Below, in pieces: positions 37,150-45,280 of a stretch of DNA of 64,000 bases; position 1 is the stretch's first letter, and each line of letters opens with the position of its first letter. Location: NCBI RefSeq assembly GCF_003030345.1, contig NZ_CP028158.1, positions 868,001-932,000 on the forward strand, read 5' to 3'. A program made the translations under genes and the position numbers. The notes under the pieces are model-generated. The model did no database searches and was not told the origin of the DNA. It was given only the letters and a program-made list of their open reading frames with translations. The DNA is from Plantactinospora sp. BC1 (GTDB taxonomy: Bacteria > Actinomycetota > Actinomycetes > Mycobacteriales > Micromonosporaceae).

Positions 37150-38103
37150 GTGAGCCGACCGGAGGCGCCCTACCTGCGCATCGTCGACGAGATCCGACGC
37201 CGCATCGCCGCCGCCGAGCTACGCCCCGGCGACCAGGTGCCCTCCGCCCGCCAGATCAGCCAGGAGTGGGGTGTCGCCATCGCCACCGCCACGAAGGTGC
37301 ACGCCGCGCTACGACAACTGGGACTGACCGAGGCGCGCCCCGGCATCGGTACCGTCGTGGCCAGCGCCCCGAAGCCCGCGCGGGTCCCGGCGGACGAACG
37401 CGCCCGACGGCCCCGTGGCCCGGCACGACCACGAGGCGAGGGCGAGCTGAGCCGGGAACGCATCGTCGGCGTCGCGATCGCCGTCGCCGACGCGGACGGC
37501 CTCGCCGAACTCTCCATGCGCCGGGTCGCCACCGAACTCGACGTCGCGACGATGTCGCTCTACCGGTACGTGGCGGGCAAGGACGAGCTGCTGCTGCACA
37601 TGATCGACACGGTGTTGGGCGAGGAGGAGGTCCCGCCGCCGAGCCGCGAGGGCTGGCGGACCGACCTGGCGCGGATCGCCCGACTGGAGTGGCGCACCCT
37701 GCGCCGCCACCCGTGGCTGGCCCCGGCGATGTCGATCACCCGACCCCAGCTCACTCCGAACACCCTCGCACTCACCGACGGGGTACTGCACGCCCTCGAC
37801 GGACTCGGCCTCGACTCGGAAACCCAGCTGTACGTGCATCTCACGCTCTTCAGCTTCGGCCGGGGGCTGGCGGCGGCGATCGAACCGGAAACCGAGGCGC
37901 AGCGCGACACCGGCCTCACCAACGACGAGTGGATGGATTCCCAGCAGGCACGGCTGGCGGAACTCGCCGCCGCCGGCTCGCCGCTGCTGCGGATGGCCCT
38001 GCGCAACGACTTCGACTTCGACCTGGACAGGCTCTTCGAGTTCGGGTTGGCCCGCCTGCTGGACGGGCTGGCGCGGCACCTGTCGGACGACGGCGGCCCG
38101 TGA
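37150..38103 (+). CDS. GntR-TetR fusion transcriptional regulator
   Basis: 317 residues with two DNA-binding domains. Residues 7-72 form a GntR winged helix (PYLRIVDEIRRRIAAAEL, RQISQEWGVAIATATKV, GIGTVVA). After a basic linker (80-98), residues ~100-147 are a TetR helix-turn-helix (RVATELDVATMSLYRYVAGKDELL). The rest is a TetR_C ligand/dimer domain with EWRTLRRHPWLAPAM. Single-domain GntR or TetR proteins are the norm; this fusion recurs in actinobacteria. GTG 37150 follows GGGGTGA at the right distance; GTG 37126 is the alternative. It probably represses the divergent monooxygenase and itself through the palindromes between them (inference). Confidence 0.88.
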   Translation: MSRPEAPYLRIVDEIRRRIAAAELRPGDQVPSARQISQEWGVAIATATKVHAALRQLGLTEARPGIGTVVASAPKPARVPADERARRPRGPARPRGEGELSRERIVGVAIAVADADGLAELSMRRVATELDVATMSLYRYVAGKDELLLHMIDTVLGEEEVPPPSREGWRTDLARIARLEWRTLRRHPWLAPAMSITRPQLTPNTLALTDGVLHALDGLGLDSETQLYVHLTLFSFGRGLAAAIEPETEAQRDTGLTNDEWMDSQQARLAELAAAGSPLLRMALRNDFDFDLDRLFEFGLARLLDGLARHLSDDGGP

Positions 38104-38122
38104 ACGGACCGTACCCCTCCAG

Positions 38123-38158
38123 CGGGTGCCAGCCCTCGGACGGGTGCCAGCCGTCGGA
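38123..38158. repeat. 18-bp tandem repeat, two copies
   Basis: Copies at 38123-38140 and 38141-38158 differ at one base. They start 20 bp after the stop of the fusion-regulator gene, between convergent genes. Confidence 0.8.
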
Positions 38159-38233
38159 GCGGCGGTACCGGCACGGAGATCCAGGCCCAGCCCAACCCGG
38201 CCACACCGACGGACTGGGCCCGGCCCGACACCC

Positions 38234-38965
38234 TCACATCTGCCGTGGCGGCTGTTGCTGCTGCTCCGGACGCGGCGACAGAGCCGGCCGGACGACACCC
38301 GGCGGCGTCGTGGCGCCGATCCCCGCACCCGCCTCCCGGACGATCCGGTCCATGGTCCGGGCCAGATGCTCACTGCCGTCGTCGAGATGCCGGGCCGCCG
38401 CCTGCATGTGCGAAATCATCATCTCGCCGAAGATCCGCAGCGCCTCCCGGGTCGCGACCGTGTCGTCGAAACTCGACCCGGCCGACGCCCGGTACTCCTG
38501 CACCGCCCGCTCCGCCTCGTTCCGGGCATCCTCGGCCGCCGCCCGCAGATAGTTCTCGTACTGCACCCGGGCGTACTCGGCGACCCGGCGGGCGTAGTCG
38601 TGCGCCTGGGCGATGATCTGCTCGGCCTCCCGCTGCGCCGCCGAGAGCAGGTTGACCTCCTTCGCCCCCGGCAACTGCGGCCGGTTGTCGGCACTCGGCA
38701 ACACCCCGTGCCGGTGCAGCTCCACATGGTCGTGCAGCCGCTGGTTCTCCGCCCGCAGATCCGCCACCTGGGTCGCCAACAGGTCCAACTCGTCGGCCAC
38801 CTGATGCCGGAACCGGTCGACGTCCCGCTCGTCGAAACCGCGCCGGGTGAACGACGACGTGCTGAACTCCCACCGCCGGACCCGGTCCGCGGTGATCCGC
38901 ACCCGGGGACTGGGACCCGACACCGCCGTGGCGCGGTCGTACTCGCTGATCGGGCTGGCGCTCAC
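38234..38965 (-). CDS. DivIVA-domain coiled-coil protein
   Basis: 243 residues. A short DivIVA-like head is near residue 37: FSTSSFTRRGFDERDVDRFR, close to the FxxxxxRGYDxxEVDxFL pattern. Long coiled-coil helices follow (about 50-85 and 100-190, rich in Ala, Glu and Gln), with a Pro/Gln-rich tail. DivIVA proteins mark curved membrane at poles and septa. The gene overlaps the flavohaemoprotein gene by 4 bp and is last in the globin operon, so a link between a scaffold and respiratory or NO stress is suggested but unproven. Confidence 0.85.
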   Translation of the reverse strand: MSASPISEYDRATAVSGPSPRVRITADRVRRWEFSTSSFTRRGFDERDVDRFRHQVADELDLLATQVADLRAENQRLHDHVELHRHGVLPSADNRPQLPGAKEVNLLSAAQREAEQIIAQAHDYARRVAEYARVQYENYLRAAAEDARNEAERAVQEYRASAGSSFDDTVATREALRIFGEMMISHMQAAARHLDDGSEHLARTMDRIVREAGAGIGATTPPGVVRPALSPRPEQQQQPPRQM

Positions 38966-40140
38966 TGCGTACCTCCGTCTGCCGGCCGCTGCTCCTGCAC
39001 GTCACCGATCCGCCGCCCGGGCGAATACCACTGCCCGCCCAACGCCTCGTAGTGCAGTTGCCCGGCGTGGTAACCCGCCTGCGCCAAAGCGTTGACCGCA
39101 CCCGACACCATCGGATCGGACCCGCAGACGAAGACGTGCCGGTTGCGCCAGTCGCCGTCGGCGAGGGCGCGGTCCACCACCTGGACGAACTCTCCGGGCC
39201 GGGACGGGTCGGCATTGACCACGTACGTCACCCGCAACCATGGGCACGACGCCACCAGCTTCTCGGTCGCGTCGACGTCGTAGAACTCGGTACGGGACCG
39301 GGCACCGACGTAGGCGTCGACGCGCCGGCCCCCGCCGGTCGCCGCCACCTGCTCCACCAGCGCCTTCAACGGCGCCCAACCGGTACCGTTGGCCAGCAGC
39401 AGCAGGTCACCACCGCCGGACGCCTGGCGCAACGTCAGCCGCTCCCCCACCGGCGCCGCCAGATGCACCTGGTCACCGACGCTGGTCGCATACACCAGCC
39501 GGGAACTCACCGCCCCACCCGGCGCCGCCCGCACGTGCAACTCGATCGTGCCGTCGCTGCGCGGCGCGTTCCCCGGCGAGTAGTAGCGCCACGCCCGGGT
39601 CGCCGGACTCGACACCCCGATCGACTGACCCGCCTCGAACGGCAGCAGATACTGCGGCCGCAGCGTCAACACCGCGATGTCGAACGTCCGCGGCTCGTGC
39701 GCGACGACCTCACCGACCCACCACGGCGGGCTGACATTCTCCGCCGCCGTCGCACCGTCGATCATCACCTTCGAGACCAGCCCGTACGCCGCCGTCCAGT
39801 CCTGGGCCAGATCCTCGGTCCAGTGCTCGCCGAGGAAATGCGCCAGCGTGGCCAGCAGCGCCTCACCGACCGCCGGATAGTGCTCCGGCCGGACCGCGAA
39901 CTTGCGGTGGTCGGCGCCGAGAGAGTGCAGGAAACCGACGAGCTGGTCCACCTGGTCCACATTCGACACGACGTGACCGAGCGCGGTGACCAGCCGGTCC
40001 CGCTGCCCGGCCATGTTCGTCGGGAACATCTGCCGGACGTCGGGATGGGCGAGGAACAGGGTCGAATAGAAGTAGAGCGGCACCTGGTCGCCGTGCCCGG
40101 CGACCAGGTGCCAACTCTGCTTGAGACGAGCGATGTCCAC
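38962..40140 (-). CDS. Flavohaemoprotein (nitric oxide dioxygenase type)
   Basis: 392 residues, the usual Hmp length. The globin domain (1-~135) has MFPTNMAGQRDRLVTALGHV and the proximal-His region ADHRKFAVRPEHYPAVGEALL. A ferredoxin-reductase FAD domain (about 145-240) has WRYYSPGNAP in place of the usual RxYSLSDAP. The NAD(P) domain (about 245-375) has LLLLANGTGWAPLKAL and FVCGSDPMV. Such proteins oxidise NO to nitrate with O2 and NAD(P)H, in the cytosol. The GTG start is 3 bp after the truncated-haemoglobin stop, and the gene overlaps the DivIVA-like gene. Confidence 0.92.
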   Translation of the reverse strand: MDIARLKQSWHLVAGHGDQVPLYFYSTLFLAHPDVRQMFPTNMAGQRDRLVTALGHVVSNVDQVDQLVGFLHSLGADHRKFAVRPEHYPAVGEALLATLAHFLGEHWTEDLAQDWTAAYGLVSKVMIDGATAAENVSPPWWVGEVVAHEPRTFDIAVLTLRPQYLLPFEAGQSIGVSSPATRAWRYYSPGNAPRSDGTIELHVRAAPGGAVSSRLVYATSVGDQVHLAAPVGERLTLRQASGGGDLLLLANGTGWAPLKALVEQVAATGGGRRVDAYVGARSRTEFYDVDATEKLVASCPWLRVTYVVNADPSRPGEFVQVVDRALADGDWRNRHVFVCGSDPMVSGAVNALAQAGYHAGQLHYEALGGQWYSPGRRIGDVQEQRPADGGTQ

Positions 40141-40143
40141 GGG

Positions 40144-40593
40144 TCAGACGCCCGCGGAGGTGCCGCTCGACACCACCTGGTCGCGCACCGAACCCAGCGT
40201 CGCCCGTACGTCGTCCAGGATGTCGTCCGGCACACCGAGACCGGTCAGGGTGTCGACCAGGTGCGCACCGACCCGGGCGTAGTGCTCCTCCGGAATGTTC
40301 AGCGGCTGGTGCGCCTCGGCCAGGTCCCGGCCGGCGTAGTTGTTCGGCCCGCCGAGCACCACGGTCAGCATCAGCACCATGTGCCGCCGCTGCTCCTCCA
40401 TGTTCACCGAGGTGAAGTAGCCGACCAGTTCCGGGTCGGCGAGCACCCGGTCGTAGAACAGCCGCACGGCCGCCTTGACCGACTCCGCCCCGCCGATCCG
40501 CTCGTAGTGCGAGGGGCGGGCAGCCGAACCGTTACCGTTGGTCGGGGCGCCGTCCGCGGGGGATGGTACGGCGCTGTCTTGTGGATCCGTCAC
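40144..40593 (-). CDS. glbN: Group I truncated haemoglobin
   Basis: 149 residues with a ~40-residue non-conserved Ser/Pro/Gly N-terminus. The core is HYERIGGAESVKAAVRLFYD, then ELVGYFTSVNMEEQRRHMVLML, the GGPNNYAGRDLAEAH stretch containing the likely proximal His, and HYARVGAHLVDTL. This is the trHb group I (GlbN) layout. Such proteins bind O2 and NO; in mycobacteria GlbN detoxifies NO. GTG 40593 has GGAAGGAAG upstream. It is the first gene of the globin operon. Confidence 0.9.
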   Translation of the reverse strand: MTDPQDSAVPSPADGAPTNGNGSAARPSHYERIGGAESVKAAVRLFYDRVLADPELVGYFTSVNMEEQRRHMVLMLTVVLGGPNNYAGRDLAEAHQPLNIPEEHYARVGAHLVDTLTGLGVPDDILDDVRATLGSVRDQVVSSGTSAGV

Positions 40594-40695
40594 GGTCTTC
40601 CTTCCGGCGCGACGGGGATCGCGCGGCGAGTGGGGGCGTAGCACCGACAGTGCCGACCCGGCGGGCGGATGGCCGACGGGTGACACTGGGTGGGG

Positions 40696-40748
40696 ACACT
40701 ACCGCGCCCACCCGTTCTGTGTCATCCAACCCGAATCGGTGTCATCCA
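40696..40748 (-). promoter_or_regulatory. Promoter and direct repeats of the globin operon
   Basis: On the minus strand, ATGACA (40720-40725) as -35 and TAGTGT (40696-40701) as -10 have an 18-bp spacer; transcription would start ~95 nt before glbN. The word TGGATGACA occurs at 40740-40748 and again at 40720-40728, two helical turns apart, the second copy covering the -35. This is the pattern of a tandem activator or repressor site. Confidence 0.55.
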
Positions 40749-40869
40749 TACCCAACCGGCTCGGCAATCATCGGGCTCGATCCGATCCGGACCATCATCC
40801 CCATCGGACGCCGCCCCGGCCACCCCGGTCACCGTCAGCGACGACCACACCGCCGGCATCGAGCCCGCG

Positions 40870-41601
40870 TCAACCGGCGAGCGCGTCCCGTACCCCCGGC
40901 TCGACCGGCCCCAGAAACACCGGATCCCGCCCGCTCACCACGTCGTAGACCGCCTTCACCGCCGCGAAGTGTTCCCGGAACCCGCCCCACCGCCAGGCCC
41001 GCTCGAACCGGCGTACCGAATCGTCACCGACACCGACCGCGTCCAGGCCGACCCGCCGGCACACCGTGACCGCCCGCTCGATGTGGAAGCTCTGGGTGAC
41101 CACAATGGCCCGATCGACACCGAAGATCCGGCGAGCCCGCGAACACGAGTCGTAGGTGTCGAACCCCGCAAGGTCCTGCACCACCAACCGGGCCGGCACA
41201 CCCCGCTCCACCAACCAGCGACTCATCGCACCCGGCTCGTCGTACGCCGAACTCCGATGGTCCCCGGAGACCAGAACCGCCCGGACCTTGCCCGCCCGGA
41301 GCAACTCCCTGGCCAACTCCAGCCGAGCGGCCAGGAACGGCGCCGGAGTACCGTCCGGATCCACCCGGGCACCCAGCACCAGCGCCACCGGCGCCGCCGG
41401 AACCTCGGCCGGCTGATACACGTGCTCCCGCGCCGACTGCCGCACCCAGACCACACTGCCGACCACCGACACCGGCAACAGCAGCGACACGACCAGGACC
41501 CCGGACACCACCCACCGACGCCAACGGCGGCCGGCGAACCGACGCCGACGGTCGGAACCGGACGACCCGGCCGCAGCACCGGGCGACGAAGCAGACGGCA
41601 T
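40870..41601 (-). CDS. SanA/YdcF-family membrane-anchored protein (DUF218)
   Basis: 243 residues. A basic N-terminus (RRRRFAGRRWRR) leads to one membrane helix (WVVSGVLVVSLLLPVSVVGSVVWV, about 32-55), then an extracytoplasmic DUF218 domain: VALVLGARVDPDGTPAPFLAARLELA, LVSGDHRSSAYDEPGAM, VVQDLAGFDTYDSC and VVTQSFHIERAV. The family includes SanA, which affects vancomycin permeability, and YdcF; an acid-rich site suggests cell-wall related hydrolysis. ATG 41601 is preceded at 7 nt by CATAAT, so a leaderless message is predicted. Confidence 0.88.
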   Translation of the reverse strand: MPSASSPGAAAGSSGSDRRRRFAGRRWRRWVVSGVLVVSLLLPVSVVGSVVWVRQSAREHVYQPAEVPAAPVALVLGARVDPDGTPAPFLAARLELARELLRAGKVRAVLVSGDHRSSAYDEPGAMSRWLVERGVPARLVVQDLAGFDTYDSCSRARRIFGVDRAIVVTQSFHIERAVTVCRRVGLDAVGVGDDSVRRFERAWRWGGFREHFAAVKAVYDVVSGRDPVFLGPVEPGVRDALAG

Positions 41602-41608
41602 ACCGCCA

Positions 41609-41614
41609 ATTATG
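41609..41614 (-). promoter_or_regulatory. -10 box of the SanA-like gene (leaderless)
   Basis: CATAAT on the minus strand ends 7 nt before the ATG at 41601, with no Shine-Dalgarno sequence between. It matches the leaderless layout at 8377 and 12377. Confidence 0.5.
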
Positions 41615-41702
41615 CGATAACGATCAAGACGGGCCGGCGGCGGCGACCCCGGACCGGTACACCTCGACACCCCGGCCCCGACGCGCCTCCCGGCGCGCGA
41701 CG

Positions 41703-42341
41703 TCAGCCCGCGCGGCGCCGGGCCCGGCGCGCCGCCAACTCGTCACCGGCCGCCGTGGCCGACGACTCCGGCGACTCCCCCGCCAACGGCGTCTCCCCGG
41801 CCGGCTCCGCCGGCAGATGCGACAGCGAGCCCTGGACCTCCTTGAACGCCCCACCGATGGCGATCCCGAACACCCCCTGCCCACCCTGCAACAGGTCGAC
41901 GACCTCCTCCGGAGACCGACACTCGTAAACCGTCGTCCCGTCCGAGATCAGCGTGATGCCGGCCAGATCCGCCACCCCACGCGACCGCAGCGCGTCGATC
42001 GCCCGCCGGATGTTCTGCAACGAGACCCCCGCGTCCAGCAGCCGCTTGACCACCTTCAGCACCACCAGGTCCCGGAACGAGTAGAGCCGCTGCGTCCCCG
42101 ACCCCGAGGCGTCCCGCACACTCGGCACCACCAGCGCCGTACGCGCCCAGTAGTCCAACTGCCGGTAACTGATCCCGACGGCGTGGCACGCCGTCACACC
42201 CCGATAGCCGACCGAGCCGTCCTCCACCGACGACCCGGCCACCGGGTCGTCCTCCGCCACCCGACGAGACCCGTCGACGTGCCGCTGATCCAAACCCTGA
42301 GGATTCGACCTACCCGGATCAGGGTCCTGTGGCTCATGCAT
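41703..42341 (-). CDS. MerR-family regulator (Rv1830-type position)
   Basis: 212 residues. After ~45 acidic residues, a MerR-like winged helix starts at GYRGVTACHAVGISYRQLDYW and continues RLYSFRDLVVLKVVKRLLDAGVSLQNIRRAID. The C-terminal part has GITLISDGTTVYECRSPEEVVDLLQGGQGVFGIAIG and a basic end. It has no cysteines placed for a metal site. ATG 42341 has GGGGAGG upstream. In mycobacteria a MerR gene lies in the same place after the DUF151 gene, so this is a conserved cluster member. Confidence 0.88.
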   Translation of the reverse strand: MHEPQDPDPGRSNPQGLDQRHVDGSRRVAEDDPVAGSSVEDGSVGYRGVTACHAVGISYRQLDYWARTALVVPSVRDASGSGTQRLYSFRDLVVLKVVKRLLDAGVSLQNIRRAIDALRSRGVADLAGITLISDGTTVYECRSPEEVVDLLQGGQGVFGIAIGGAFKEVQGSLSHLPAEPAGETPLAGESPESSATAAGDELAARRARRRAG

Positions 42342-42555
42342 CGGACAACCTCCCCGCCCGTGCGGTGACACGTCGTTTCCGGGACGTGCACCCCTCGACA
42401 GGCCAACCCTATAGCCCGGCTGGAGGCTTCCCCCGCAGGAAATGCCGCGACACGCCGCACACGGGGATCACCGCAGGGTTACCCCACGGCCAATCGATCG
42501 TTACCCCGGCACCAGCCCACCACCGGCGACCCGACAGCCGCCGCCGAGCCCGCGA

Positions 42556-43020
42556 TCAGCCGGCGAAGTCCTCCGGGCGGACCTGCTCCAGGAACTCCCG
42601 GAACTTCTCCACCTCGTCCTCCTGCTCGTCCGGAATGATGATCCCGGCCTCGGTGAGCACCTGCTCCGCACAACGGATCGGCGCACCCACCCGCAACGCC
42701 AACGCGATCGAATCCGACGGCCGGGCCGACACCCGCAAACCATCCCCGATCAGCAGATCGGCGTAGAAGACGTTCTCCTTCAACTCCACGATCTCCACCG
42801 CCCGCAGCGGCGCCTGCAACGCGGCGAGAATGTCCCGCAGCAGGTCGTGGGTCAGCGGACGGGCCGGCTTGACCCCCTGCTGCTCGTAGGCGATCGCGGT
42901 AGCCTCCACCGCCCCGATCCAGATCGGCAGATAACGGTCGCCCTCGACCTCTCTGAGCAGGACGATCGGCTGGTTGGTGGGCAGCTCCACCCGAACCCCG
43001 ACCACGCTCAGCTCGCGCAC
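42556..43020 (-). CDS. Bifunctional nuclease family protein (DUF151)
   Basis: 154 residues. It starts MRELSVVGVRVELPTNQPIV, has the core LPIWIGAVEATAIAYEQQGV, TRPLTHDLL-like text (ARPLTHDLLRDIL) and VSARPSDSIALALRVGAPI, then an acidic tail (PDEQEDEVEKFREFLE). This is the complete DUF151 domain; a plant member has DNase and RNase activity, but the bacterial role is unknown. GTG 43020 is preceded by GGAGG. It lies between two MerR genes, as in mycobacteria. Confidence 0.92.
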   Translation of the reverse strand: MRELSVVGVRVELPTNQPIVLLREVEGDRYLPIWIGAVEATAIAYEQQGVKPARPLTHDLLRDILAALQAPLRAVEIVELKENVFYADLLIGDGLRVSARPSDSIALALRVGAPIRCAEQVLTEAGIIIPDEQEDEVEKFREFLEQVRPEDFAG

Positions 43021-43303
43021 CGCCGCCTCCGTGTCGTTGTCGTCGTCCCCACCACCGTCCTGCGGCGGCCGATGCTACCCGCCGCCGGAGCCGGTATGCC
43101 CCTTCCCTGCACGGTACACGGGCTCGGATAACACCGCCCCACCCGCGCGCCCGGCAACCACCGCACCGCACGGGTTACCCCGGGAAGCGTACGCCACGCC
43201 CGCCGCCGCAGATCTTTCCCGCCGGCCGAGTGCGCCAGCCCACACCAGCCACCGCCCCCGGCCGGACAACCACCCCGGGACGGCACAACCACCGCCCCGC
43301 CCG

Positions 43304-44167
43304 TCACCGGCCCAACGTCCCGCGCAGCCCCACCCGGACCAGCGCCGCATGCAGCCGCTGCGACAGCCCCACCAGCTCCCGCGCCGCCTCCGCCGCCCGA
43401 GCCCGCGCCGCCGGATCGTTCTGCCGAGCCAACGGCGCCACCAACTGGGCGAACAACCCCACCTCGCGATCCGCCGCCGTCCGGTAACCCCGCAGATGCC
43501 TCGGCTCCAGCCCGTACGCCGCCAACCCCGCCACCGCCTGCGCGATCACCAGCGCGTCCGCGTCATACCAGCCGGGCGGCTGCGACACCACCAGACCCAT
43601 CCGCTCCAACTCGGCCAACAACGCCTCAGCCAGCCCACTCCGGGACAACAACTCCGTCCGGTCCAGCCGGGTCTCCGACGACTCACCGACCGGCGCGGCC
43701 AACTCCCGCCCCGGCACCTCACCGTCCGGCCCCACCGCCACCAGCGACGGCCGATGCCGCTCCGACCCCGGCAACCCGTCCCGATCCGCCTCCGCGAGCT
43801 GCTCCCGGATCACCCGCAACGGCAGGTACTGGTCACGCTGAGCCGTCAACACGAACCGCAGCCGGGCCACGTCGTCCCAGCTGTACTTGCGGTAGCCCGC
43901 CGGAGTGCGTTGCGGCTCGACCAGACCCTCGGACTCAAGGAAACGCAGCTTGGAGATGGTCGTGTCGGGAAACTCGACCCGAAGCTGCGCCAGCACCTCA
44001 CCGATACTCATCAGCGGGCCCTGCTGCACCTCCCCCTGCGGTCCGTCGTGACCACGGGTGGAAGCCGGAGGGCGCGCGCCGCGCGGTTCAGGTGGAAAAA
44101 GATTCGGTGGCTGGCCCCGAGCGGCCGCCCCCGGCCCGGGAACAGCCGCCGCCGCACGATCGCTCAC
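43304..44167 (-). CDS. ftsR: MerR-family regulator, FtsR type
   Basis: 287 residues. The N-terminal ~50 residues are variable and proline-rich. The MerR winged helix begins MSIGEVLAQLRVEFPDTTIS and continues KLRFLESEGLVEPQRTPAGYRKYS and DVARLRFVLTAQRDQYLPLRVI. The C-terminal half is a helical domain. FtsR of Corynebacterium, encoded directly after the FHA gene odhI, activates ftsZ; this gene has the same position and overlaps the FHA gene by GTGA. The symbol is by synteny. The start could also be the internal ATG at MSIGEV, which would remove the variable N-terminus. Confidence 0.85.
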   Translation of the reverse strand: MSDRAAAAVPGPGAAARGQPPNLFPPEPRGARPPASTRGHDGPQGEVQQGPLMSIGEVLAQLRVEFPDTTISKLRFLESEGLVEPQRTPAGYRKYSWDDVARLRFVLTAQRDQYLPLRVIREQLAEADRDGLPGSERHRPSLVAVGPDGEVPGRELAAPVGESSETRLDRTELLSRSGLAEALLAELERMGLVVSQPPGWYDADALVIAQAVAGLAAYGLEPRHLRGYRTAADREVGLFAQLVAPLARQNDPAARARAAEAARELVGLSQRLHAALVRVGLRGTLGR

Positions 44168-44616
44168 CCCCGGACGGCCCCCTCCTCCGGACGCGGACCG
44201 GCGATGAAGACCAGCCGGAACTTCCCGACCTGCACCTCGTCACCATTGCTCAGCGTCGCTGCCTCGACCCGCTCCCGGTTCACGTACGTCCCGTTCAGGC
44301 TGCCCACGTCCCGGACGGTGAACGTGCCACCATCCCGGTGGAACTCGGCGTGCCGGCGGGACACCGTGACGTCGTCCAGGAAAATGTCACTGTCGGGGTG
44401 CCGGCCACTCGTCGTCACATCGTGGTCCAGCAGGAACCGGGCGCCGGCATTCGGACCACGCCGAACCACCAGCAACGCCATGCCCGGAGGCAGCGAACCT
44501 GACATCCGACTCGGAACGACGTCGGTCTCGGGCCCCTCCAACATCTCGTCGAGAGAACCGAGGTTCAGCGTCGATGTGACGTCGAGTGGGGGGAACTCGT
44601 CGTCTGGGCGCGTCAT
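44164..44616 (-). CDS. garA: FHA-domain protein, GarA/OdhI type
   Basis: 150 residues. The FHA domain fills the C-terminal half, with all phosphothreonine-binding residues: GRHPDSDIFLDD (Arg72), VSRRHAEF, and GSLNGTYVN (Asn108). GarA/OdhI inhibits 2-oxoglutarate dehydrogenase and tunes glutamate metabolism; phosphorylation of an N-terminal threonine by PknB/PknG makes the FHA domain bind its own tail and switches it off. The mycobacterial ETTS motif is not present; TST at residues 14-16 is the likely substitute. ATG 44616 follows GAGGTGG. Confidence 0.9.
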   Translation of the reverse strand: MTRPDDEFPPLDVTSTLNLGSLDEMLEGPETDVVPSRMSGSLPPGMALLVVRRGPNAGARFLLDHDVTTSGRHPDSDIFLDDVTVSRRHAEFHRDGGTFTVRDVGSLNGTYVNRERVEAATLSNGDEVQVGKFRLVFIAGPRPEEGAVRG

Positions 44617-44761
44617 TGGGACCACCTCACGGATCTGTTCGGTCGGCGTCGGGTGTTACGGGTCTGGCCGCCGGGCGCCATCGAGGCCCAGCGGCTGGCT
44701 CCCCCGTGCCCGGGAAGGCAATTCCGCAACGCGCAACTATTGGTTCTCGGTCGACTGGGCG

Positions 44762-44790
44762 AGCCTAGCCAGCGCCGAAATACAGGGCAA
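44762..44790 (-). promoter_or_regulatory. Promoter of the FHA-ftsR operon
   Basis: On the minus strand TTGCCC (-35, 44785-44790) and TAGGCT (-10, 44762-44767) have an ideal 17-bp spacer. Transcription would start near 44755, leaving a ~140-nt leader before the FHA ATG. Confidence 0.65.
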
Positions 44791-44830
44791 CCAGACGCGC
44801 GGACACAACCACGCGACGGCGTCACCACGA

Positions 44831-45211
44831 TCAGCTCTCGGTCAGCTCCCGATAAGCCTCGGCGGTCAGCAGACCCGAAACCGCCGACGCGTCACCAGGC
44901 ACCATCTCGACCAGCCAACCCGCACCGTACGGGTCGGTGTTGATCACTTCGGGAGTATCCGTGAGCTGCTCGTTGCGCGCCACCACCGTGCCGGTCAACG
45001 GCGCGTAGATCTCCGAGACACTCTTGGTCGACTCCACCTCGCCGAACGATTCGCCGGCCTGCACCGTCGCACCCTCGTCGGGAAGCTGGACATACACGAT
45101 GTCGCCCAGCGCGTCCTGCGCGAAGTGGGTGATGCCCACCCGCACCGGTCCGCTGCCGTCGCCAGCCACCCACTCGTGCTCGGCGGTGTACCGCAGGTCC
45201 TCAGGAATCAC
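44831..45211 (-). CDS. gcvH: Glycine cleavage system H-protein
   Basis: 126 residues. It carries the aminomethyl group on a lipoyl arm from P-protein to T-protein. The lipoylated lysine is Lys63 in GEVESTKSVSEIYAP; other family text is LRYTAEHEWV and GITHFAQDALGDIVYV. The GTG at 45211 begins the conserved VIPEDLRYT, with GAAGGACG upstream. It lies between the FHA gene and a DUF881 gene, exactly as in mycobacteria. Unlike gcvP, no riboswitch is visible here; the 70 bp to the upstream gene is too short. Confidence 0.95.
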   Translation of the reverse strand: MIPEDLRYTAEHEWVAGDGSGPVRVGITHFAQDALGDIVYVQLPDEGATVQAGESFGEVESTKSVSEIYAPLTGTVVARNEQLTDTPEVINTDPYGAGWLVEMVPGDASAVSGLLTAEAYRELTES

Positions 45212-45280
45212 CAGACGCGTCCTTCTTCGTCGCACCAGCCAAAAACCGGGACGCCGAGTCGCCGCCCCGACCGCCCCCGG

